Shown here: one piece after another, positions 54,615 to 62,933 of the stretch
How positions within the stretch are numbered: position 1 is the stretch's first letter
How the letters are laid out: each line of letters opens with the position of its first letter
Origin: Leptospira_A soteropolitanensis
GTDB lineage: Bacteria > Spirochaetota > Leptospiria > Leptospirales > Leptospiraceae
Direction: 5' to 3' (one strand)
Assembly (NCBI RefSeq): GCF_026151335.1
Contig: NZ_JAMQPP010000001.1
Length of the DNA: 64,000 nt
Translations under genes and position numbers: made by a program
The notes under the pieces: generated by a model
What the model saw: only the letters and a program-made list of their open reading frames with translations
What the model was told of the DNA's origin: nothing
The model's database searches: none

Positions 54615-55127
54615 TTATTTGTTGAAATCGTTTTCATTTGGGATATATGGTCCTCCTGTTTCTCCCCAACCCCATTTAGGCATCGGTTCATGAGTATCCA
54701 TTGGATTTTCGGTAAGTTGAGAATTAATTACCGCTAGGCGTGTTCCCCATTCAATATAACCTACAAAGGCAGAGCGAAATTCTGGATCGTTTTTTAAACC
54801 GACTTCATCAGCTGTATGTAATAATAGTTGGACCCATCGTTGTCTTTTCTCTTCTGAAAGCATTTTTCCAATGTGGTGTCAAATCATTTGGGAATGGCTA
54901 CCCTTGTCCAGGTTAGTATACAATTTGTCTCCACCGAATACTTCCGCAACAAAATGTGCTACATGCCAGACATGGTCTGGCGACATATTTTTAAACACAT
55001 CACCTTATAAATCGTCTTGGAGAACTTTTCCATAAAATTTTTCAAATAACCTATCAAAGGTTTCCATATCTCCTGCCCATTCGAAAAGGGTTGGGATGTT
55101 TTTCTTTTGAAAATTGTTTTCGCTCAT
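54615..55127 (-). pseudogene. Truncated haemoglobin with two in-frame stops
   Basis: A single frame of 171 codons from ATG 55127 encodes a group II-like truncated globin: 'IPTLFEWAGDMETFDRLFEK', 'FYGKVLQDDL', then TAA at 55005-55007, 'GDVFKNMSPDHVWHVAHFVA' and 'EVFGGDKLY' (His of the heme pocket), then TGA at 54879-54881, then 'HHIGKMLSEEKRQRWVQLLL', 'AFVGYIEWGTRLAVINSQ' and 'MPKWGWGE'. Both stops fall where ordinary residues are expected and the frame never changes. The last 82 codons alone would not make a globin. Confidence 0.8.
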
Positions 55128-55613
55128 AGTTGGCTCCGATTGGTCATTTGCAATTTCAAAAGTTGAGTCTTTTGGTGTCAATGAGTTGAATTTCTGAAGT
55201 TAGATAACAGAGTTTTCAATTGACTACTGTCTGTCTTAACATATGGTTTTGTAAGGAAAAAATCGTCGAAAATTTGTAATGAAAAGAACCTAAAGCTTAT
55301 CAGTTTAGTTCGTTGGTGTCGATAGAATAATTTAAAAAATCCAAACATGGCTTTCGATGTATTGGTTCTCTTTTTTTCATAAAATGCTATGGAAGTCTTT
55401 GCTCCAACTATCAGTGAATTTAACAGGCAAAAAGCATATTTATTTCATACTTTGTAGTTAACTCTGTATGTTTTATCATTCTTAGTTGTGCAAAATCTGA
55501 ACAAATATAGCGAAATCATTTTGACGATCCGCGACCATTCTTTAAAATAAAACCTAAATCATGGCGAAATTCTTTAAAAAAAAATCGTCTGGTTATACTG
55601 GAGATTTTACGCA
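55128..55613. other. 486-bp gap without genes
   Basis: AT-rich, no coding character. It must include the promoter of the chemoreceptor gene at 55614. Nothing else was recognised. Confidence 0.45.
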
Positions 55614-57179
55614 ATGTCATCTGTTACTGGAAACTACTTAGAAAAAGGAAGTATGATAGCGAACACCATTCGCATTTCTTTTGCGATCGTGATGCTAACT
55701 ATCAATATTTTCTTTATGGTAGCGATTCCTACAACCGAACGAACCATGAGCCTCACACTTTCATTTCTAGAATTTGTGGTTTTATCTTATGGTGTTTATA
55801 CTTTTTTGCTTTATAAAAAACAAAAATTCTATTTAAAATTTGCCTACATCTCCATTTTACTCGATATCATCATTTACTCCAGTGTTTTTGCCATTGTGGT
55901 CATTATGTCCAAAACACCAGCAGAAAAGGTTTCGATTGCAACATTACCATTCGTAATGTTGGTGCTTCTATTCGTCGTTATTTACTCAGGTTTTCTTTTG
56001 TCATACCGCCTAACTATGACAGTTGGATACATTGCAATCTTCAGTTTACTTTTATACGTTTTTTTAGGGGTAAAAGGTGGTGCTGAAATTAAATTTATTG
56101 CTACTGCTGCCAATCAATTCGGCATTCCATTTATTGGAATTAATACCATTGCTTTGATTTGCGGTGTGCATATGATGAGTGCCGTTGTAAAATTTATGTC
56201 GAATTCTAGCAATGAAGCAACAAAGTCTGCCGAAGAAGCAAAGCTACAATCAGAATCTGCAACTCAAACAAAACAAAATATCCAGCAAGAAGCAGAAACA
56301 CTGAATAATAGTGTCCGGGAAATGTTGAAATTTATGGATTCTTTGAATTCTGAAATCCAAACGCAAGTTTCAAGTGTTGAAGAGATCAGTGCATCTATGG
56401 AAGAACTTGCTGCTTCAATGGATAGTGCAAGCGATTTCGTAAAATCACAATTTACAAGAATTGATGACTTAAACCAAGAAAGTTCGGTCATGGATAAAAT
56501 TTTGTCTGAAGTTTACACATCAACCATCAATTTGGCCCAAACCACAGATGAATCCAAACAATATAGCGTTCAAGTAACCACTGCTATGGATTCGGTAAGT
56601 TCCAATTTTGAAGAAATCAAAGAAAGTTTTCAGAAAGTAGAAGAAGTTAATCAAATATTACGAGATATTGCTGATCGAACCAACTTGCTTGCGTTAAATG
56701 CTTCAATCGAGGCTGCGCGCGCTGGTGAACATGGAAGAGGATTTGCAGTAGTAGCTCAAGAAGTTGCCAAACTTGCCGATAGTGCACAAGAAAACGCATC
56801 ATTAATTTCAAAAATCATTACGCAAGCAGCCAAACAAATTGTAAGTGGAAACACCGCAGCCTCAGAAACAAAAGAAAAAATGGGAATCCAAGACAAAAGT
56901 TTCGGTATTCTAGTCTCAAACCTTTCTGATTTAAAAACTAAAGTTGAAAGACAAACATCGATACATAAATCTTTTTTGAATTCATTCCAGGAATTGTTTT
57001 CACTTTCCAAACAATTGGAAGTTTTGGCATCAGAACAAAAAACTGGTACACAAGAAATGTCGAGAGCCCTTGTATCGATTGAACAATCTGCTTCGTCACT
57101 TGCATCTAATACTTCCCACTTGCGTGAAAATGTGGATGGACTCTCAAAACAATCAGAGCGATTGGCGAAACACATATAG
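55614..57179 (+). CDS. Methyl-accepting chemotaxis protein with multi-helix membrane sensor
   Basis: 521 residues with six to seven N-terminal membrane helices (about 15-200) and no HAMP, then a cytoplasmic coiled-coil with tip 'LLALNASIEAARAGEHGRGF' near residue 360. It is a paralogue of the receptor at 32065 in layout and length. The sensor type is not a named domain that I recognise; a membrane-embedded or cytoplasmic stimulus is likely. Confidence 0.94.
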   Translation: MSSVTGNYLEKGSMIANTIRISFAIVMLTINIFFMVAIPTTERTMSLTLSFLEFVVLSYGVYTFLLYKKQKFYLKFAYISILLDIIIYSSVFAIVVIMSKTPAEKVSIATLPFVMLVLLFVVIYSGFLLSYRLTMTVGYIAIFSLLLYVFLGVKGGAEIKFIATAANQFGIPFIGINTIALICGVHMMSAVVKFMSNSSNEATKSAEEAKLQSESATQTKQNIQQEAETLNNSVREMLKFMDSLNSEIQTQVSSVEEISASMEELAASMDSASDFVKSQFTRIDDLNQESSVMDKILSEVYTSTINLAQTTDESKQYSVQVTTAMDSVSSNFEEIKESFQKVEEVNQILRDIADRTNLLALNASIEAARAGEHGRGFAVVAQEVAKLADSAQENASLISKIITQAAKQIVSGNTAASETKEKMGIQDKSFGILVSNLSDLKTKVERQTSIHKSFLNSFQELFSLSKQLEVLASEQKTGTQEMSRALVSIEQSASSLASNTSHLRENVDGLSKQSERLAKHI

Positions 57180-57234
57180 GATCGATGGTAAAATCACCGG
57201 AGAGTTTATTGCAGTCTTGGACAATAGGCAGATA

Positions 57235-57888
57235 TCAAAGATATCCAGTTGAAAATGCGATCATAAATTGTGCAGAATAATACATGGGAAGACCAATCGC
57301 TCGATTCAGAAATTCTTTCTGAACGAACCTGTGGCGTGCCACAAAAATATCAGAAATGTAGAAAAGTATTGCACCACCTAACACTAGAGAACGTCCCGTG
57401 ATATTGAGTGTTTTTTGGTCCCAGAAGGAACTAGCACCCAAAACCATTGCAGTGATAATCAAAATATAACCCACTACTGGTAATTTCATGTTCCCAAGGC
57501 TTGACTTTAGCTTTATAAAAATAGTAGTACTGATAAGAATACAAATAGAACCCACAATAGCCATAATCCATCCTATCTCGCCCAACTGGGAAAAGGCAAT
57601 TGTATACATGACATGACCTGTGAGAAATGCTCCAAGCCCTGCTGTAAAAACTTTTTTATGGAAGAAAAAAATCAGACAGATGTCTCCGATAAGGCTTAAA
57701 ATCAAACCAGATAGGATGAGAGAATGATAAAGTGAATATTCTTGAATTTGTAGAAATGCAGTCACAACAAAAAGTGCTGATAAAACTGGTTTAACACTTA
57801 AGAGTCCCTTTATAGATTCTTTTTTTTCAAAGTAGAGAAGGCCCGCAAGGAGTGGGAGTGCTGCTATTAGTATGAGATTCTGTTCCAT
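57235..57888 (-). CDS. YhhN/lysoplasmalogenase family membrane protein
   Basis: 217 residues with eight helices. Family motifs: 'VKPVLSALFV', 'GLILSLIGDICLIF', 'GLGAFLTGHVMYTIAF', 'GGAILFYISDIFVARHRF' and 'YYSAQFMIAFS'. TMEM86/YhhN proteins include lysoplasmalogenases that cleave vinyl-ether lipids; activity in bacteria is shown for some members. It is convergent with the chemoreceptor gene. Confidence 0.92.
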   Translation of the reverse strand: MEQNLILIAALPLLAGLLYFEKKESIKGLLSVKPVLSALFVVTAFLQIQEYSLYHSLILSGLILSLIGDICLIFFFHKKVFTAGLGAFLTGHVMYTIAFSQLGEIGWIMAIVGSICILISTTIFIKLKSSLGNMKLPVVGYILIITAMVLGASSFWDQKTLNITGRSLVLGGAILFYISDIFVARHRFVQKEFLNRAIGLPMYYSAQFMIAFSTGYL

Positions 57889-58016
57889 TGAGAAAATCCT
57901 TTGCCATCCTTTAGAAGAACTTTAATCTTCATCTGTAGCAAGCAAAAAAACTGGTTCTGCTAGTTTGATTCAGAAGGATCAATTCAAATCATTAACATTA
58001 GTAATATGACTAGAAT

Positions 58017-58355
58017 TTATTCCCATTTTACTATGTTTCCATTTTCAGTTACATTTCCTGAATGAACTGTATTTGTAATAATGAAAACGTCTGATTCTCC
58101 TAACTTTAAATGTTTTTTCAATAACTTGTCTAAGCTAAGTTGTATTCTTTCAATATTTGGTTTATCTCAAAGAGAAGGTAGAAATAGGATTACCATTACT
58201 TTGTAGTTTTGACCTGCCTGTTGAGAAACATCTATAATGGGAAGGCAGATGTCTTTCAAATCAACGTCAATTGTTTCGGCCCACTCTTTTGTAAGCGTCT
58301 CAAGTTGTTTGTTTGTAATTTTTATATCATTAATGCAACAGTTGGCTATCGGCAT
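58017..58355 (-). pseudogene. Tautomerase-like small protein with an in-frame TGA
   Basis: One 113-codon frame begins 'MPIANCCINDIKITNKQLET', with Pro2 that could be the catalytic N-terminal proline after Met removal. It runs to 'QNYKVMVILFLPSL', meets TGA at 58167-58169 (codon 63), then continues 'DKPNIERIQLSLDKLLKKHL', 'GESDVFIITNTVHSGNVTEN' and a natural TAA. Length and pattern suit a single tautomerase-superfamily protein. The family is tentative; the interruption is clear. Confidence 0.65.
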
Positions 58356-58994
58356 ATGATTATAATTGACTATGAAGATGTTTAACGTTTTCTTTTAAAT
58401 GTCAACTCTTGTTATCTTTAAGAGTTTCCCGTGGGTATGTAAAATCATAAACCACTTGGGGAAGTCCCTTTGCACTCTTTAGAAATTTTGGTTGAGGTGG
58501 AAGGCAAAGAACATCGATTTTCCACCATCTTACATTGGAATAGGCCTCCATATCACTTAGGAGACTTTGTTGCCGATGGGTTTTTTGCACTCGTGATCGG
58601 TCTTGTGCTTTTAGTGATGGGAATCGGGTTTTGGTAGTCGGATAGTTTTGGAATCAGATTCAAACGAAAATAGTTGCTCGGTTTTTGGGACAGGTTGTGC
58701 ATGACTTGTTCTAAATTTATCGAAGGATAGAAATCCAATCGGCACGACTGGCACCTCGCAATCACTAGGATAAGAATTTAGCGATTGCCCAATGAAACTA
58801 CGAAAAAACCAACGACAGACACTGGAAGTTTTAATGACGCCAATAAAACGATAGCGAAAGAATGACATTTTCAATTCGAGCCCAAATATAAGTTTTGTCT
58901 GCAAGCTCCAACTTCCTGATTTCAACAAAAAAAATATTGAGTACCACCCAGATTCTTGCCGGAATTGAAAGAGAATCTGTTATGTATCTATTTT
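58356..58994. other. Gap with degenerate repeats and a possible gene fragment
   Basis: On the plus strand 58449-58638 stays open and would encode a fragment ending 'HLGDFVADGFFALVIGLVLL' with no normal start. On the minus strand, 58650-58775 holds 'CTTCGATAAATTTAGAACAA', similar to a CTTCGACAAGCTCAGGACAAG-type dispersed repeat, next to 'GATTGCGAGGTGCC', which recurs at 59617-59630. No intact gene. Confidence 0.45.
58741..58765 (+). repeat. Short repeat, unit 1
   Basis: 'GGCACCTCGCAATC' followed by ACTAGGATAA. The same 14 bases plus TAGG occur at 59617-59640. The direct-repeat pair brackets the tail lipoprotein gene. Confidence 0.6.
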
Positions 58995-59372
58995 CTATTC
59001 GCAGGCATACTCGATTTGCCATTCTGTAATATTTCTAGTGTTAGAAGTTTGAGCAGTTGAAACGGATATATTTGTATTTGATTTTGTAAAACTAGAATTA
59101 TTTCTTTGCGCATTTACGTTTGTATTTTGATTTACATTCGTTGTCGTTCCAACCACTACTTCTCCTTCTTGTAAAATTTTAACTTGTTTTGAACCACAGT
59201 TAGTTGCCATAAAATTATTTGCTTCCGCTTTCGCTTCTGCAGATTTTAATATTCCTTGCGTAAGAGCGACAGTTCCACCTTCACCCGGTTTTGAACTAAC
59301 AACTCGTGCTGTTGCACAATTTAAAATAGAAAAAGTAAGTATACCAATCATTACTAAATGAATTCGCTTCAA
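58995..59372 (-). CDS. Hypothetical lipoprotein with Asn/Thr-rich segment
   Basis: About 125 residues if started at the TTG at 59372, which has GGGAG 8 nt upstream and gives a normal signal ('MKRIHLVMIGILTFSILNCA'). An ATG at 59399 is in frame but lacks a ribosome site. After lipobox Cys comes 'GEGGTVALTQGILKSAEAKA', 'NCGSKQVKILQEGEVVVGTT', an Asn/Thr-rich stretch (about 75-105) and a final 'WQIEYACE' with a Cys that may pair with the earlier one. No known family. Confidence 0.75.
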   Translation of the reverse strand: MKRIHLVMIGILTFSILNCATARVVSSKPGEGGTVALTQGILKSAEAKAEANNFMATNCGSKQVKILQEGEVVVGTTTNVNQNTNVNAQRNNSSFTKSNTNISVSTAQTSNTRNITEWQIEYACE

Positions 59373-59616
59373 GCTTATATCTCCCGATTTGCTTTCCATG
59401 ATAACTTGATTTCAGTAAAGTCAAATAAAAAAAGTTAGATGGGGTTAAAATTCTTTTATTCTATTGGTAAAACTTGGTCTTTAAAAGCTTTCAAGAAATC
59501 AATAGATATAACTTTGATTTATAATAAGTCGAAAGAAAAATACTGCTGTCCGAAAGTTAAACATGAGCTTTCGCCAATCATTTTGTGATTCCGTCTAGGA
59601 AGGTATTTTCGATTTT

Positions 59617-59640
59617 GGGCACCTCGCAATCGTTAGGTTA
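59617..59640 (+). repeat. Short repeat, unit 2
   Basis: 'GGCACCTCGCAATC' then GTTAGGTTAA; 14 exact bases shared with unit 1 at 58741-58765. It lies directly before copy D of the larger repeat. Confidence 0.6.
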
Positions 59641-59659
59641 ATTTTGATTGTGTTTTGTA

Positions 59660-59880
59660 AGCGACCGGGCTTTCCGTTTCAATCTTTTCGCATACGCGAA
59701 AAGGATTTCCACATTTTGCTTTTTACTTCTTTTGTATTGATCTCGGAGATTCAGTTGCAACTGAGTTCAAGTCTATCAAGTGTTGAGTTCTCTGCGCTCA
59801 CTCACCAAGTCAAACTTTCAGTTTGCTTGTATCCTCGCTCCTATGGTCGCTGCGGATTAATCCCTGGTGCGGGGAGGGGA
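59660..59880 (+). repeat. Dispersed intergenic repeat, copy D (expanded)
   Basis: Starts 'GCGACCGGGCTTTCCGTTTC', then a hairpin CTTTTCGC-ATAC-GCGAAAAG and 'GATTTCCACATTTTGC'. The usual end block ('CTGCGGATTAATCCCTGGTG', CGGGGA) comes about 110 bp later, so this copy carries an insert or is two partial copies. Confidence 0.65.
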
Positions 59881-59891
59881 TTTTAATATAA

Positions 59892-60089
59892 CTATTGATT
59901 GTTGATCAATTTTCTAAAATCTTCCGATTCTAGATGGAAAGTGAAATTTTCAGCGGCTTTATTGAGAGGATATTTATCCGAATTGCCTTGAAGAGTGTTT
60001 TTTATAATGATCCCGGATTTGATTCATTGGATAAATTGTTCCCCAGCCTTTACCGACTCAGGACTTGCATCTTTAAGAATTTTGGTCAT
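59892..60089 (-). pseudogene. Possible small gene with an in-frame TGA
   Basis: A 66-codon frame: 'MTKILKDASPESVKAGEQFI', Q, TGA at 60024-60026, then 'IKSGIIIKNTLQGNSDKYPL' and 'NKAAENFTFHLESEDFRKLI' to a TAG. It has protein-like composition on both sides of the stop but no ribosome site and no recognised family. It could be chance. Confidence 0.35.
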
Positions 60090-60140
60090 ATAGTAATGCA
60101 ATTACAAAGTTCGACTGTTCTCAAACACTAAAATCTTTTG

Positions 60141-61178
60141 TCACTTTGGATCCTGCTTTATTTCTAATTTTTTTATATCTTCTTCCAATTCTTTCAGGCT
60201 TTCTTCTTTCTCTTTCGTTTTTTGAGTGAGCCTATATTTTTCATATTCTTCTTCTGATTTTTTCAATGCCATTTCGTGACTGATTTGACCTGCATGGGTC
60301 AGGAGTTCTCTACCATTCAATTGTAGAATTGTATCGAGCCTTGCGATCCAATCTTTCATATACATGGGAACTCTTTGTTGTGCCATTGTTTCAGCAAAAG
60401 CAAGATATTGTTCAACGAGAAGCCCAAGCAATTTGATTTCGTCTTCTTGCAAATAGTTCTTCGCAACACTAACATCCGATTTACGAATTGAGTTGGGATT
60501 TTTCTTATCTAACGAAACCATACCCAAAAGAGGAGTTTCTGCATTCACTCGCTTGAACACGAGTTCGGCGGCCGTCTGTTCACTGATTGCCCATAAAAGT
60601 TTGTTTTGCACTACCTTAAAAAACTCTATAGATTTTTCATCTTTTGGGTCATAGTCAATGCTCGTTGTATAAATATCTTTGATTTTCTGGTAAAAGAATC
60701 GTTCTGAAAGTCGAATCTCACGAAGGCGTTCTTGCAATTCGTTGAAGTAATTCATGGAATTGCCTTTCTTGAACCTCTCATCGTTTAAAGCAAAACCCTT
60801 GGTTATGTATTCTTTTAGCCGTTTCGTCGCCCAGATTCGAAATTGAGTGCCCTGGGGAGATTTTACGCGATACCCTACGGATATGATGACATCAAGGTTG
60901 TAGCCATTTACTTCAATATCTTGGGTTTTTTCTGGAATGGCGCCGTGGGGAGTGGTTGTTCGGAATTTCCGAACAACCACTTTTTCATCTAATTCACCTT
61001 CGGAGAATACATTTTTGATATGTTCACTGATGGTAGATTTGGATTTCTGAAAGAGTTCACAAATCTGTACTTGAGTCAACCAAACCGTCTCATCTTCCAA
61101 GCGAACATCAATCTGGATATCACCTGTTTGGTTTTGGTAGAGGAGAAATTGGGAGGAGTTCGAGGGATTATCTTCCAT
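60141..61178 (-). CDS. RhuM family protein
   Basis: 345 residues. RhuM (PF13310) features: 'LEDETVWLTQVQICELFQKS' helix-turn-helix-like start, 'VVVRKFRTTT', 'GYNLDVIISVGYRVKSPQGT' and 'QFRIWATKRLKEYITKGFAL', then a helical C-half ending in a charged coiled-coil. RhuM was named in Salmonella pathogenicity island 3 and often sits beside restriction-modification genes; its biochemical role is not established. It starts 1 nt after the GHKL gene stop, so it is in one operon with it. A 31-nt palindrome lies inside (60951-60981). Confidence 0.92.
   Translation of the reverse strand: MEDNPSNSSQFLLYQNQTGDIQIDVRLEDETVWLTQVQICELFQKSKSTISEHIKNVFSEGELDEKVVVRKFRTTTPHGAIPEKTQDIEVNGYNLDVIISVGYRVKSPQGTQFRIWATKRLKEYITKGFALNDERFKKGNSMNYFNELQERLREIRLSERFFYQKIKDIYTTSIDYDPKDEKSIEFFKVVQNKLLWAISEQTAAELVFKRVNAETPLLGMVSLDKKNPNSIRKSDVSVAKNYLQEDEIKLLGLLVEQYLAFAETMAQQRVPMYMKDWIARLDTILQLNGRELLTHAGQISHEMALKKSEEEYEKYRLTQKTKEKEESLKELEEDIKKLEIKQDPK
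60951..60981. repeat. Perfect 31-nt palindrome inside rhuM
   Basis: Arms of 15 bases (AGTGGTTGTTCGGAA / TTCCGAACAACCACT) around a single central base. It encodes the conserved 'VVVRKFRTTT' region. It could form a hairpin in the mRNA or be a protein-binding or recombination site. Confidence 0.85.
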
Positions 61179-61179
61179 T

Positions 61180-62928
61180 TTAGTTATTTCCCAATTCCCG
61201 AATTAACCATTCTAACTCTGTTCTGGCTTTAGATATGATCTCGTAGTAACTTGATATTACTATCGATCCATCTTGGTATTTTGAATCGATTTTTGAATCC
61301 TTCTTCCCGCCAATTACTATTATTTCTATCTTGCCAGAAGTTAAGTATTGATGTAATTCATCTCTGTATTTTTCAGCTTGGTTTTCATCATCTCGATCAA
61401 TTTTATGATTGGATCTTTTAAATTTTAAAAGGAGATACCTTTCAGAAAAGTCGGCAGATAGAAGTAAATCAGGTCTTTTCTTTTTTTTGTCACCTTGATA
61501 TTTACTAAGTATTTTATTCTCTACTATACTCTTAAGAGATTCATTAGACGCCATAAAAGAATAATGGCTACCAAATACCCAAAGGTTCTTTTCTAATGCC
61601 TTATGAATTGTGATTTCTAAAGTATTGTCATCTTCTATAAGTTTTTGAATTTCATCTAATAATTTTAATCTTCGTTTCGCTTGTATTGCAATATTCGCCA
61701 TATCAATTAAACCAAACTCAGATAAGGCGTCAGCAAGCTTGAATATATCTCCTTTTTGTGCACTTTCAATATTCTGGATTACAAGCCAATATTCATCATA
61801 TTCCAAAGCATCAAGTATAACGGAAATAATAGTATTAATTCTTTCATCGTTTTCATAAGAAAATCTTTGAAGAATTCTCTCTAATGTCTTTTTTGCATAT
61901 TCTCTTCGATTCTCTGGTAATTTTTGGAGTTGTGAATTTATTTTCTTTTGAATTCTGGCTTTTTGAAGATTAACTTCTCGATTGAAAGTTTTCTTGACTT
62001 CTTTTTCTACAATTGCATGAACTTCTTGAGTAACATCTTGAAACGCATTACTGTTCTCAATTATCGCTCCCCAGTCGGCAGTCACATCGTTCGCCAAACC
62101 ATCTGCTTCTACTTCTCCATAAACACGCTTTAACAACTTTCCAGGGATGTTTTCATTATCTTCCAACCCAAAAAAACTAGGCTTTCCAATAACTTTACCA
62201 TTTACTTTTACTACTATCCCTGGGTTCTTTAAAGGTTTCTCCTCGGAAATCGTAAACTTTAAATTAACTTCTCCTACATCTTCCAATTCGAAATGCTTAA
62301 CAAAAGTCTCCCCTGGTAAATCCTCTACCCCAACCAATTGATCATTCACAAAAATCTTGAAGTCAGACTGTCTTCCATATTCAAACATTAAAATTGATTT
62401 CATTTTTTCAATGCTAGGAAATACGAAATTCTGATTGAGGTCTGAAAGAATTATTGCCGTTCCATTGTCTGTGTCCTTAACTTTGGTCGTAATAGTAGGC
62501 AATTGTATTTTTTCGAGTTCTCTTTTGGACTGCAATAAAACCTCTTTTTTTATTATTAATGATGTTTGAATTCCTCGTGCCTTGGATTGGATTTCCATTG
62601 TATTTGCAGTGACCAAACCAGCAAATTTTCCAATTCCTTTTCGTCCCTTAACTTTTCTATTCTTCTTTTGAGTCTTTTCACCTTTTCTTGCTATACGGTC
62701 ACTAGCAATTACAAGATATTCATTTTCCAACTCTTTGGTTGTCATCCCACAACCATCATCAGAGATAATAATTGGTCCATCTTCCAATGCTTGAGGTAGA
62801 TTGATCCTAACATTTTCTGCATCAGCATCCCAGGCATTATCGACCAGCTCTTTTAGTGCCAGTTCTGTAGAACGGTAATTCTCTCCTAATATCAATGCAA
62901 GCCGGGTATCAACTTTAAATCGAGCCAT
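61180..62928 (-). CDS. GHKL ATPase with nuclease-like C-terminal domain
   Basis: 582 residues. The N-terminal Bergerat (HSP90/MutL/MORC-like) ATPase is complete: 'ALKELVDNAWDADAENVRIN' (N box), 'ISDDGCGM' (G1) and 'KGRKGIGKFAGLV' (G2). A central helical linker (about 320-440) follows. The C-terminus (about 470-582) has the strand layout of a PD-(D/E)xK fold: 'KKRPDLLLSADFSERYLLLK', FKRS, with Lys where the catalytic Glu of ExK would be. It is 5 bp after the AAA ATPase stop and 1 nt before rhuM. A defence role is inferred. Confidence 0.85.
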   Translation of the reverse strand: MARFKVDTRLALILGENYRSTELALKELVDNAWDADAENVRINLPQALEDGPIIISDDGCGMTTKELENEYLVIASDRIARKGEKTQKKNRKVKGRKGIGKFAGLVTANTMEIQSKARGIQTSLIIKKEVLLQSKRELEKIQLPTITTKVKDTDNGTAIILSDLNQNFVFPSIEKMKSILMFEYGRQSDFKIFVNDQLVGVEDLPGETFVKHFELEDVGEVNLKFTISEEKPLKNPGIVVKVNGKVIGKPSFFGLEDNENIPGKLLKRVYGEVEADGLANDVTADWGAIIENSNAFQDVTQEVHAIVEKEVKKTFNREVNLQKARIQKKINSQLQKLPENRREYAKKTLERILQRFSYENDERINTIISVILDALEYDEYWLVIQNIESAQKGDIFKLADALSEFGLIDMANIAIQAKRRLKLLDEIQKLIEDDNTLEITIHKALEKNLWVFGSHYSFMASNESLKSIVENKILSKYQGDKKKKRPDLLLSADFSERYLLLKFKRSNHKIDRDDENQAEKYRDELHQYLTSGKIEIIVIGGKKDSKIDSKYQDGSIVISSYYEIISKARTELEWLIRELGNN

Positions 62929-62933
62929 AGAAG

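Noticed and set aside
58611..58928. 105-codon minus-strand open frame
   Set aside because: Its translation resembles read-through of a degenerate dispersed repeat and shows no coding character.
51574..60089. UGA recoding (selenocysteine or Trp) as the explanation for several in-frame TGA codons
   Set aside because: Intact genes in the window use TGA as a normal stop (for example creB), a TAA also interrupts the globin gene, and no SECIS-like element was seen after the TGA codons.
59934..60131. 65-codon plus-strand open frame
   Set aside because: It overlaps a more protein-like minus-strand frame and has no ribosome site or motif.
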